From Stropharia rugosoannulata (lineage: Eukaryota; Basidiomycota; Agaricomycetes; Agaricales; Strophariaceae), in NCBI GenBank assembly GCA_028532985.1, contig JANCIK010000003.1:2552001-2616000 (forward strand): 64,000 nt of DNA, given 5' to 3'. The position numbers and the translations under genes were made by a program. This document shows positions 21,611 through 32,368 of the stretch, piece by piece (positions within the stretch are counted from its first letter, which is position 1; each line of letters starts with the position of its first letter). The notes beneath the pieces are model-generated. The model did not search any database and was not told the DNA's origin. It saw nothing but the letters and a program-made list of their open reading frames with translations.

Positions 21611-23507
21611 TTATGTGTTGTAAGTGGAAGCAGAAACATTTCCTCCCCGTCCTGTCCAGTTGACGTCTAACAAAAGGTTAAGCTCATTATTATCCATTAC
21701 ATGGACTTTGGCACTTACGGATGTCCTCGCCAGCCTTGAATTTGGCATTTTCCTTTCCGGGCAGGACGCGGAAAGTGTGGGCACCGAAGTAGTCGCGCTG
21801 ACCCTGGAGGAGGTTGGCAGGAACGATTTCGCTCCTGTATCCATCGAAGAAGGCCAGGGCAGTGCTGAATGCAGGTGTGGGGATACCCCATAGCACTGCC
21901 TGCGCGATAACGCGACGCCAACCAGGCTGAGCCTTATGAACAGCTGTATTTGACAGATGAGACTAGTTTACATACAATTGCTAGTATTTACTGACCTTTG
22001 TTGAAGAAATCATCGAAGAGCAGAGATTCGAGTTTAGGGTCTTTCTGGTAAGCGGCGGTAATATCGCCCAAGAAGACGCTCTTGATGATGCATCCTCCTC
22101 GCCACATAGCAGCAATTCCGGCGTAGTTGAGGTTCCAGCCAACCTTAAGACCGAAAATCCATCAGAAAACCCATGCACGAGGAATTCACCACTAACCTCC
22201 TTGGCGGTCTCCCTCATGAGCATGAAGCCTTGAGTGTAGGAGATGATTTTGGAAGCGTAGAGGGCCTGCTCGAGGTCGTCGATAAACAACTGCTTGTCAC
22301 CACGGAAAGGTTCCTTAGGGGGGCCCGCGATAACTTTGCTTGCGCGGACACGCTCCTCTTTAATGGCAGACAAGCAACGGGCAAATACAGCCTCTCCGAT
22401 GAGTGTGACTATGACCTAACTTAGATTTCATCTTGAAAAATAAGCGCTCAGGCGTACCGGCTGTTCCTGCATCAAGAGCAGCGATAGCAGTCCATTTGCC
22501 GGTTCCCTTCTGTCCGGCCTTATCAAGGATTTTGCTGACCACAGGTTCACCATCGTCATCCTTGAATTTCAGAATGTTGGCGGTGATTTCGATCAAGAAA
22601 GAGTCAAGGACGCCCTTGTTCCACTTCAAAAAGATGTCGGCAATTTCATCTTCAGGCAATCCAAGGCCACGTTTGAGGATGTCGTAGGCTTCAGCAATAA
22701 GTTGCATGTCACCATACTCGATACCTTCCCAAAGTTATAAGCACAGACAAAACTACATTTGCGAGAAATCATTACCGTTGTGGACCATCTTGACATAGTG
22801 GCCAGATCCCGTCTCTCCGACCCAGTCGCAGCAAGGCTCTCCATTGACCTGGGCGGCAGTCTTCTGGAAGATCTCTTTGATGGCAGGCCATGCAGCGGGC
22901 GATCCACCAGGCATAAGTGAAGGGCCGTGACGAGCACCTTCCTCGCCTCCAGAAACACCAGAGCCAACGAAAAGCAGACCCTTCGCCTCGAGTTCCTTGG
23001 TGCGGCGGATGGAATCGGGGTAGTGCGAGTTTCCACCGTCAATGATGATATCGCCTTTCTCAAGGTAAGGCTCCAACTGCTTGATAAAGTCATCGACAGC
23101 TGAACCAGCCTTGACGAGAAGGATGATTTTGCGAGGACGCTTAAGCTTGGAGACCAGCTCCTCGATAGAGTGGGCGCCCTGGACATTGGTTCCTGAAATA
23201 ATAAAGATTAAGATAAACTTGGATCAGTGACATCAGCGCAAAACGCTAACTGACCCTTCGCCTCGTTGGCGAGGAAGTGATCAACTTTGCTGGTAGTACG
23301 ATTGTAGGCGACAACATTGAAGCCCTTGTCGTTCATGTTGAGGATAAGATTTTGGCCCTTTATGTATTAGTTAGTGTGAGTATTTCCGGGAGATGAAGAG
23401 ATAAGAGCACCATAACGGCAAGGCCGATGAGACCAATATCGCCACTGTAGAAATCATGAGGAAATGGCGGTAGTTGATCGCAGGACAACGTACGTAGGAG
23501 CTGCCAT
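21611..23507 (-). CDS. GND1: 6-phosphogluconate dehydrogenase (decarboxylating)
   Basis: Oxidises 6-phosphogluconate to ribulose-5-phosphate with CO2 release and NADPH formation, the third step of the oxidative pentose-phosphate pathway. It begins [23 protein letters not shown] (Rossmann fold), then [44 protein letters not shown], the signature [35 protein letters not shown] followed after an intron by an [13 protein letters not shown] block, and [15 protein letters not shown]. The C-terminus reads [16 protein letters not shown]. Complete family length, about seven introns of roughly 50-80 bases. Its start lies 335 bases from the divergent oxysterol-binding-protein gene. It is the functional partner of the lactonase gene at 5149-5964, but the two are separated by six unrelated genes. 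Confidence 0.96.
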
Positions 23508-23842
23508 GATTTAGATAGTGGGAGAGCTGAGAAGAGAAGGGTAAGGCCCCCGGAATGTTTTGGGGACACCTATATAGTATTTCCGGAGTCGATTATCAGC
23601 TTACACATCCTCATCATCATCGATTCGAATTTGTGGGATAAAACCTCAGTCCGGGCGGGCACCCCAGTCAGGCAGTCCTCCTGCGCCCAGCCGGCTCCCT
23701 GCGCGACTCCCATGCCAGTCAGGTCCGACTCAAAGCCGATGCGATTTCCTCTCCTTCCCTCATCCTGTCCATATCCGGCCATATCTCCGTACCCGGCCCT
23801 GTCTCATTCCATTCGCGCCGGCTTACCCCTTCGTTACGCACT
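23508..23842. promoter_or_regulatory. Divergent promoter GND1 / oxysterol-binding protein
   Basis: The 335 bases between the two divergent start codons. Both leaders and promoters should be here. Pyrimidine-rich stretches (23745-23790) precede the plus-strand start. No named element was recognised. Confidence 0.4.
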
Positions 23843-26401
23843 ATGACCAATCCCCAGGTCCTCCAAGAGGGATGGGTTCTCAAGAAACGGAGGAAGAAGA
23901 TGCAAGGTATCGCTGTCGCGCTTATTATATTTATACTCCTACAATCTTCTTCCAGGCTTCGCCCGCCGCTACTTTACCCTCCACCAGTCCGGCCTGCTCT
24001 CCTATGCGTTTGAACCTGGACAGCCAATTAGAGACCAAGTTTACCTCAATCATGCCGCCATTTCCACCGCGCCAGGCCGCAAGGACATCCACATTGACTC
24101 CAACACAGCTACATTCCACATTAAATGCCTTTCCAGCGAGGATTTTGACCAATGGATGTCTGCCTTCAGGTTGTACAAAACATCATTTAACCCCCGTTCG
24201 CGAACTCACGTTGTAGACCAGAACATTTGTTACGGCCGGCATTGAAACCAAGAAGGCTGTTGTAGCCACGTATCGACAGGCGTCTCGACAAGCAAGCATC
24301 AGCCTCAATCGCTCGGGCGTTCTCTTAGGCGAAATGGGAAATGTGGGTGTACATTCCATATTTCGCAACACAAACACTTGAACTAGAAACAGAGCTTCGA
24401 TCAACTCGAGCACACCATTGCAAACCTTATTTTGGACCACACTCCTCACAAGGCCGTCAGTATTAACAAAAAGTCGGACAAGCCAGCGAAGGATTCAAAG
24501 TTCGGTTTATTCAAAAGACGTGAAATGGTGTTCATTGTCGATATTATAATGCGCTGACCTTGTCATCTAGCACACTCTCATCATTCTCATCAAGGGGGAC
24601 AAGATCATAATAATGATGTCACGCAGCAGGCTTCAACCCATTCTTTGCCAGACTCTTTGCAGGAACTAAAGAGTGCATTCGACATACTGAAATCCCAATA
24701 TACTCTCCTTGTCACGACTATACAAAGCCCATTGTATGATAACATGCAGCAATCGCACTCGCCTCTGTCATATACTCAGGAAGAGCATGAACAAGTGCCA
24801 ATGTCCAGTCCACGCGTAGCCACTCCGGTGACGCACAAATCCGTACGGGATTCGATGGCAACAATGAGTGATAGTTTCGTGGAATGGTTTGACGCCGAAG
24901 ATGAAGGACCCGAAGAATTTGTTCTGGACGTCCCAAATACAGTGTCGGAGCCTCCAAGTCGTATGCTTTCAGTCGTAAATGATATTAGCGCAGACAATTC
25001 TAGTATCGATACAGAATACGAAGAAGCAAACATTTATTCCGCTTCTCTCACTCATGACCAGATGGTGACCACCGGGCCATCCCAAATTGTACGAAGGACT
25101 CAGCTACCAATTCTGGCTCCACCTGACGAAGGGAGTCTGTTTGCCATTCTGAAAAAAAATGTTGGCAAGGTAAATGTAACTTTTCACGTAAATGATTTTC
25201 CGCTGAAAGATGACCTCAGGACCTATCTTCAATCACATTTCCTGTGACATTCAACGAACCACTTACTTTGCTCCAACGAGCAGCAGAAGAGGTGGAGTAC
25301 GTTAACTTACTGGATCAAGCGGCGAAAGCTACAGATGCCATAACGCGTATGGCATACGTTGCCGCTTTTGCTGTATCCGGATATGCACATACAAGGCATC
25401 GCTCCGGAAGGAAGGGTTTGTGAGTATTTCTTATGCCTCTTGTTACACCCCTATATTTATGTGAATGGCTAATAGCAACCCTATGCTTGCCGAAACATTT
25501 GAAGATATTCGCATGAACTTCCTGGCAGAGAAAGTCCGGCATAACCCCTTAGAAATCGCGTACCATGCTAGTGGAAACGATTGGGAACTTACCGCAACAT
25601 CGTGTGGTAAAACTAAATTTTGGGGTATGCTTCCTCATTTGTTACATACCGAAATATCCCCATCTTATACATTCCAGGAAAAAGCTTCGAAGTCATTCCC
25701 CTGGGAAGTACTCGCTTGAAGGTTGGAAACGATGTTTACGTGTGGTGAGTACTGTTCGGCATGTCATAAATTCTTCTTCAGCAACTGACTAGCTGCCTGT
25801 CATAAGGAATAAGCCATCTTCTTTCATAAGAAATCTGATGGTTGGAACGAAATATTTCGAACACACAGGAAAAATGACTATTGAAAATATCACAGATCAA
25901 TATCGATGTGTGCTCGATTTCAAGCAGAATGGTTATTGGGGCCCGACCAACGTTGTGACCGGAACGGTCTATGACTCGGAAGGAAACACTGTTAGTCAAC
26001 TCGATGGGAAATGGGATGATCAATTATGTCAACTACTCGACTCCTCCCACTTGCATGTCCTCTGGAAAGCCACACCCTATCCAAAGAACGCCCCCGATTA
26101 CTATGGATTTACCTCATATGGTATCACGCTTAACGAAATTACTATCGACCTACAGGGGAAACTCCCTCCGACTGATTCCCGATTGCGACCGGATGTGCGC
26201 GCTTTAGAAAATGGTGAACTAGATCTTGCCGAGGAGGAAAAGCTACGGATCGAACAAACCCAACGCGACAGACGCAATAATCATCAGGAACGGCAACCTC
26301 GATGGTTTAGGCAGGTCGGCGAGGACTGGCAATATGTTGGTGGATATTGGGAAACCCGTAGAAAAGGCTGGGCAAATGCGGATGTTCGACCTCTGTGGTG
26401 A
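23843..26401 (+). CDS. Oxysterol-binding protein homologue (PH + FFAT + ORD)
   Basis: Lipid-transfer protein for membrane contact sites. It opens with a PH domain (GWVLKKRRKKMQG, FARRYFTLHQSGLLSYAF, ending DFDQWMSAFR), which in this family binds phosphoinositides. A disordered acidic linker carries an FFAT-like motif EWFDAED (24882-24902), the VAP/Scs2-binding tag that docks the protein on the ER. The C-terminal ORD follows: NPMLAETFEDIR, ELTATSCGKTKFWG, LGTTRLKVGNDVYVW, and the end block LDFKQNGYWGPTNVVTGTVYDSEG...PRWFRQVGEDWQYVGGYWETR. The usual EQVSHHPP signature is replaced by EKVRHNPL (25528-25551, inside one exon), losing one of the two His that hold the PI4P head group. PH plus ORD without ankyrins is the Osh3/ORP type. 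Multiple short introns; start chosen to give a complete PH domain. Confidence 0.93.
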
Positions 26402-27443
26402 TTTTTCAGTGAGTCTTATGTTGTGCGTGCAGTGGTTTTGCTAACCTAGTTTATCTTTCGTTAGGTTGTAGGAATTATGCATATATCCTTGAAATATGTT
26501 TAAAATCTATATACCCATTCTAGAGACTGATCCGGAGCCTTGGAGGAACAGGGGCAGTTTGACACTGAGCGTCTATTAGCAGTACTTTTATAATTAACAA
26601 GGGCAATGCGTAGGAGTAACTATCTGCATATTACCGTTTCACACATGTATATAAAGATAAAATAATTTCAATACTGGGATACTAAGGGTAGAGTCGGTAG
26701 ACCTTTGGCTCGGAAGACATATATTTTTTGCTTATCGAGAGCGAGTGAAGGGGGTGACTTTTTGTAACTTCCAAATTTAGCATGCATCCCTGTACAGCTG
26801 ACGCACAGTCCACATGTTCACTTGTTCAACTTTGTTCAACTTCCTCGTTGGGTCTCAAACCATCCTCAAAATTTAGTGCTCGAGACAAGCAACCCAAAGG
26901 CGACTCTTATTCTCTCAGCGCCTATACAGATAATAAAAATTGTGCCCATGAAGAACTTTTCTCGCAATGATAACATACACGCTGTAGCGCTGTTGTCCAG
27001 GCGTGCCGATGCAATCCGGGATTTGCTTCGGAAGACTCTTCCTATCTGGCACTCGTGCGCTATTGTGCACTTTCTGTATGGACTTGAGTGGGTCAGGAGA
27101 TGAATCAAAAGGGGAATTTTATGCCTAGGCATACCTCACCTCTAATATCTTCATGAGTTTTCAGCATGCGTATCAATAACCATTAATAGCTCCGCAACAC
27201 GAATTGGATTCATTTCTGAGCCAAAGGCGGCTTGGTACGTGTCCGTTGTTTATCCGCAACTTCCGGACACAACGAGATGCTCCAGCACTGGACCAGCAGA
27301 GAGCTGGTCGACGCGGCTGGCTGATCCTAACGCCATGACTTCTCTCGGGTAGCAAGCCCGAGGTTTCCTCGACTTTACGAAGGTTCAGCTATTAAAGATG
27401 GCATTCAAGTTTGGGACTCTGTTTTGTGAATCGTCCTTCGAAA
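26402..27443. other. Intergenic upstream of the beta-glucosidase gene
   Basis: About one kilobase with no recognisable gene. The first third is the 3' region of the oxysterol-binding-protein gene. The rest should be the promoter of the GH3 gene; a TATA-like gctattaaag lies at about 27388-27397, some 50 bases before the start codon. Short frames at 26782-27103 lack any family signature and were not accepted. Confidence 0.5.
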
Positions 27444-30400
27444 ATGAGGCTCTTACTCTTGTTTGGGGGTGCACTGGTTTACTTTGGATCTATCGTCGCT
27501 CAACAGACAGTCTATCAACAATGCGGTGGAATAGGGTGGTAGGATGACCTGCATTCCTAACCAGCATCTTCATTCTTATTCCTTATTTTCAAGGACTGGT
27601 GGCACTACATGTGTTTCAGGGACAGTGTGCACTATTCTAAATAGCTGTAAGTCCTATCCGAGTCGGTCAAGAACGTGATTTCTAAGCTTCTCTTTCTATA
27701 CATACAAAGACTATTCGCAATGTCTGCCTGGTTCATCTTCATCCCCCTCCACAACCAGCGTTAGTGTCACGGCTTCATCTCCTACGACCACACCCTCTAG
27801 TACATCCACCGTCTCAAGTACCGCGAGCTCCACGAGCAGTTCAGCTAGTGCTACAAGTCTCCCCGGTAGATACTTCCTTTGCTCACTGGTTCGTCCGCTT
27901 ATCTTCCACAGGTAACATCTCTCCTGAATGGCAGACGGCATACACGAAGGTGAGTACTTCCAATTAAAAATACTACTACAACTGCCTAAGTATGCGATGC
28001 GAAGGCTCAAGCAGCGGTTGCAAAACTTTCCCTTCAGGATAAAGTGAACTTGGCTACAGGTGAAGATTAGTCTCTTTATCTGTCAAGCTGCATACTGATT
28101 ACAACATATGAAGGGGTTGGTTGGATGAATGGTACACTTTGCAGGCATCTATGTAAAATTAAGGATCCTGATGTCCATTTCTTTGAAATATATAGGTAAC
28201 TGTGTTGGAAACACGCCAGCTATTTCCTCTATATCTTTCCCGGGGCTTTGCCTTGAAGGTGGGGTACTCTTATTCTATGCATACTTCATAAACTGACATT
28301 CAACCAGATAGTCCGCTAGGCGTTCGTTACGCGGACTTTGTGTCGGCGTTTCCCCCGTATGTTTATTAAATCTCATCACCTAACAGGGCGCTTAGTGTGC
28401 TTAAATCTTAGGGCTATCAACGTTGCAGCAACCTTCAACAGAACTCTAATGCGCCAGCGAGGTGAGGCTCTAGGAGCAGAATTCCGCGGAAAAGGTGTCC
28501 ACGTTGCTTTGGGACCAATGATGTATGTAAATATGCTGAACTATATGTTGACGACAATCATCATAATGATTACAGGAATCTTGTACGCGCCCCAGAAGCG
28601 GGTAGAAATTGGGAAGGGTGCGTCATACTGGCTAGTGGCTATTTTGAACCTTGCTAAAACACTTTACAGATTTGGTGGTGATCCTTACCTGTCTGGAGAA
28701 GGCGCATACGAAACTATCATGGGGATTCAGTCGAACGGTGTACAGGGTTCGTATGCGTCTTCAGAGAAAGTTTCAATTCTCAAATTACCTTGACTAATGT
28801 TTTTATCTTTCAGCAACTGCTAAGCATTACATCAACAATGAACAAGAGCACTTCCGTACAACTAGCTCTTCTAACGTGGATGACAGGTCAGTGGGTTCTC
28901 TACTAAGCTTATAAAACACGGAGATTTAAGGTTCCTACTTGTGCTTTTTCAATAGGACAGTTAGTATTATCAAGATTTACTCATGATGGACTATATTAAA
29001 TTTTATCATAGCAACATGAATTATATGCCCTCCCAGTAAGTAATTATTTCATCAAAGCGTACTACTCGTCTCATTTCGATCCAGTTCTTGAGGAGTGTAC
29101 AAGCCAACGTTGCATCAGTCATGTGCAGTTATAGTTGAGTAATTCAATGCAGAGCCTCTTCTTAGAAGCTGACATTGCATAGATCAAAGTAATGTCCATG
29201 ACTATCTTTTAGCTTCGCGTGTTCATCGATCTTTCAGTCAATGGTAGCTATGCCTGCGAAAACGATAAGATGTTGAATGGCATTTTGAAGGGTGAATTTG
29301 GATTCCCTGGATGTGAGTTACAATGAAGTTGTTAACGAACGATGGGGATCTGATCTTGTCTGTTTAATTCAGACGTTATGTCTGGTACGTTTTTAAAACA
29401 AAGGGGACTGAAGTACCACTCACTTCTCTGATCTGCAGATTGGTCGGCCACCGTGAGTATATGATTAATTGTCTCCGGTTGGATCAGATCTAATAGTCAC
29501 CAGCACTCCACACTGTCGGTGAATAGCGGGCTTGATGTAAGACATCTTTCACGACAGTATACCGCAAATATTTATAATGATTTTAGATGACAATGCCAGG
29601 TATGCTGGGATGTGTTTTGATTTAGGTATACGGCACATATATTGATTGGACTGTTTAGGCGATATCACACTTGGATCCGGTAGGAAATTCGTAACTTATA
29701 GACATACTCAAACTAACATTTAATTCGAAGGCACAACTTACTTTGGTAGCACCCTTGTGTCTGCTGTTCAGTCAGGATCCGTGCCGGAATCCCGCATTGA
29801 TGTGAGCATTCATCATACTTTATTGCTCCTCAATTATTTGTATCTTGTGTTAACATATCATACGTAGAATATGGCACTTCGCATTCTTGCTGCTTGGTGA
29901 GTTCTCATTCTGAAATGGGTGTTAAAATCTTGACTTATCTTGACTTATTTTCTTTTCAGGTATTTACTAGGACAAGACAGCGGCTACCCAGCCGTCAACT
30001 TCGATGCTTGGAATCTCAACACGGCCGTTAACACTCACGTCAATGTACAAGGAAACCATAGCAGGTAAGTCTATGAAATAAATGCATCAACGTTCTAAAT
30101 AAACGAGTTTTAGCGTTATACGTGAGATAGGCGCCGCATCGACCGTGTTACTAAAGAATGTCAAAAATGTTCTGCCCTTGAAGGCGCCCAAGAGTATCGG
30201 AATTATTGGCAACGGTGCTGCTGCAGACTCGAAAGGGCCGAATGGGTATGTCTTAGTACTACGAGATTCCAGCAATCTCATGAGAGCAATTAGATATACT
30301 GATCGATCCGGGGATGACGGTGTGCTTGCTATGGGTGAGTTAAATTAATACAATGGACGTTGCGACTTCCTAAAATTCATATAGGCTGGGGAAGTGGTAC

Positions 30401-31955
30401 ATGTAACTTCCCATACTTAATCACGGTGATTACACTTGTGCCTCTGCAGATCTCTATGTTCTGGAAGTGACTGTCTTCTCAAAATAGCCTTTAGCTGCCA
30501 TTACCACTCAAGCCGCTCTAGCAGGCACCGTTATATCGTCTTCCACAAGCGACACTGACCTTAACGGGGCGGCGGCGGCGGCGGCGGGGAAGGATGTGGC
30601 GTTAGTATTCATCACAGGTATTTTTTCAAACTTTCTTATAGAGAGAGTATCCTCTCATTTTCTTATAGCCGACTCTGGTGAAGGTTACCTCACCGTCGAG
30701 GGTACTTTATTTTCCCATTCGTTCTGGAATTGCGTCATCTGTATTAACCTATCGTATAGGTAACGCAGGTGACCGCAACGACCTACAAGCATGGCACAGC
30801 GGGGTTCGTCGTACTCTTTGCTCCTTCTTCAAAATACACCCATAACATTTACGTAAACAGGACGCTTTGGTTGAACAAGTAGCGGGCGTGAACCCGAATA
30901 CCATCGTCGTCGTCAACAGTGTTGGTCCTATAATCATGGAAGCATGGATCAATAACGTCAATGGTGAGAAGTTTTATGATCATTCTACAGATAAATTCCT
31001 TACTCAATTGCCTAATTCTAGTGACCGCTGTGGTAAGTTCAAGACATGCGTGATATATATTTATCTGACGAACTTTTACCATAGGTATGGAGTGGTCTCG
31101 CTGGCCAAGAAGCAGGTCAGTGCGCGTGTCTATTGTTATCACTAAAATACAATATCTCATATCATCTCGACGTTTAAGGTAATTCACTGGTAGATGTTTT
31201 ATATGGAGCATACAATCCCAGGTATGTATACAGTTTATCACTGTTCAATGGATCAATTGTTCAACCCATCATTGCCATGGACAGTGGCCGCCTCCCATAC
31301 ACCATAGGAAAAGCCGCGACAGACTACAGCGCACAAGTTATCACAAGTGGTTCAGGAACCGTTCAGATACCATATAGCGAGGGACTCTTTATTGACTATA
31401 GGCACTTTGACCAAAACAATATCGCACCCAGATTTGAATATGGTTTCGGTCTCTCATACACCACATTCCAATATTCAGACCTGGCAATTTCAGGTACATC
31501 TGGCGGAGGGGTGGCACCCACTGGTCCAGGTTCATCTCTGGATCCATGGTAAGTTTAGCCTGGCTAAACGTGAACTTCATGTTGATTGCATGTAGGCTGC
31601 ACACCAATGTCATCACAGTGACCTTTTCCCTGACAAATAATGGAGCCGTTGCTGGTCATGAGGTAACCTCACGATACTCTCTAAGTTTGCGTAGCATCTG
31701 ATGCCTCGAAAGATCCCTCAGCTTTATATCTCACTCCCTGCTTCAGCTAATTCTCCTCCGAAAGTTCTCAAGGGATTTGACAGCATATTCTTGACACCCG
31801 GCCAAACCACCACAGTAACAATGCAGCTCACACGTCTCGACCTTTCTATCTGGGACGTTGTTAACCAGTGCTGGTCCATCCCAAGTGGCAAAACCGGCAT
31901 TTCAGTCGGAGCCAGTAGTCGCGATATTCGACTTACGGGTTCTATCACGAACTGA
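27444..31955 (+). CDS. Secreted GH3 beta-glucosidase with N-terminal CBM1
   Basis: Hydrolyses cellobiose and short beta-glucans to glucose outside the cell. It starts MRLLLLFGGALVYFGSIVA (signal peptide), then a CBM1 cellulose-binding module (QQCGGIGW, TGGTTC, YYSQCL) made from three exons, a Ser/Thr-rich linker and a complete glycoside hydrolase family 3 catalytic region: NIS..WQ, GVGWMNGNCVGNTP, FPGLCLEDSPLGVR, GKGVHVALGPMMN, GRNWEGFGGDPYLSG, ATAKHYINNEQEHFR, SSNVDDRT, ASVMCSYNQINGSYAC and YVMSDWSA, whose Asp is the family nucleophile. GH3 domain 2 follows (VLLKNVKNVLPL; SGRLPYTIG; FEYGFGLSYTTF), and a fibronectin-III-like end with LKGFDSIFLTPGQT. Splitting is extreme: between 28956 and 29679 there are ten exons, eight of them 33 bases or less, including 4 bases (28956-28959) and 6 bases (29183-29188). 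The nucleophile codon is itself split (G at 29384, AT at 29439). N-terminal CBM1 on GH3 is known from white-rot fungi. A GCG run encodes poly-Ala near 30568. Confidence 0.94.
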
Positions 31956-32368
31956 ATCCCAGTTTGAAAAAGGATTTTCGAATGTCACTATAGAGGTAAT
32001 TGTCGGAATTTACTTGGAATTTACTACAGCAATCAACCAAATTAGTCAAATAGTAAAGCATCCTTTTGATTGAGTCCTTTATCGAAAACGAGTTTACATA
32101 TCTGAGCACTTGGAAAAGGCCGAGTATTGGCATGTCCCTCAGATGTGCAAAGATGTGAAGGAATCAGTAGTAGCACATGCATACACTGAGCCTCTTAAAG
32201 GGGTTGCAAATTGATCCAATATCATTGGCCCATTTATAGTATGTAATCGAGGGGTAAGTGTTAGTCCGAATGAAGGCCGAATGTTGCTCCTGAAATAGCA
32301 AGGCTGGGGTAGTCGGCGAAAATTGTGAACTGCACCCCGTACTAGCCTGTACTTCACCTGCACCTAGA
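31956..32368. other. Intergenic, GH3 3' to aconitase 5'
   Basis: Same-strand spacer of 413 bases. The first part is AT-rich and should be the 3' untranslated region of the GH3 gene; the rest precedes the aconitase start. No gene or named element was recognised. Confidence 0.5.

Noticed and set aside
26782..27103. Plus-strand frames upstream of the GH3 gene
   Set aside because: No conserved content, two overlapping frames of similar length, no splice partner.
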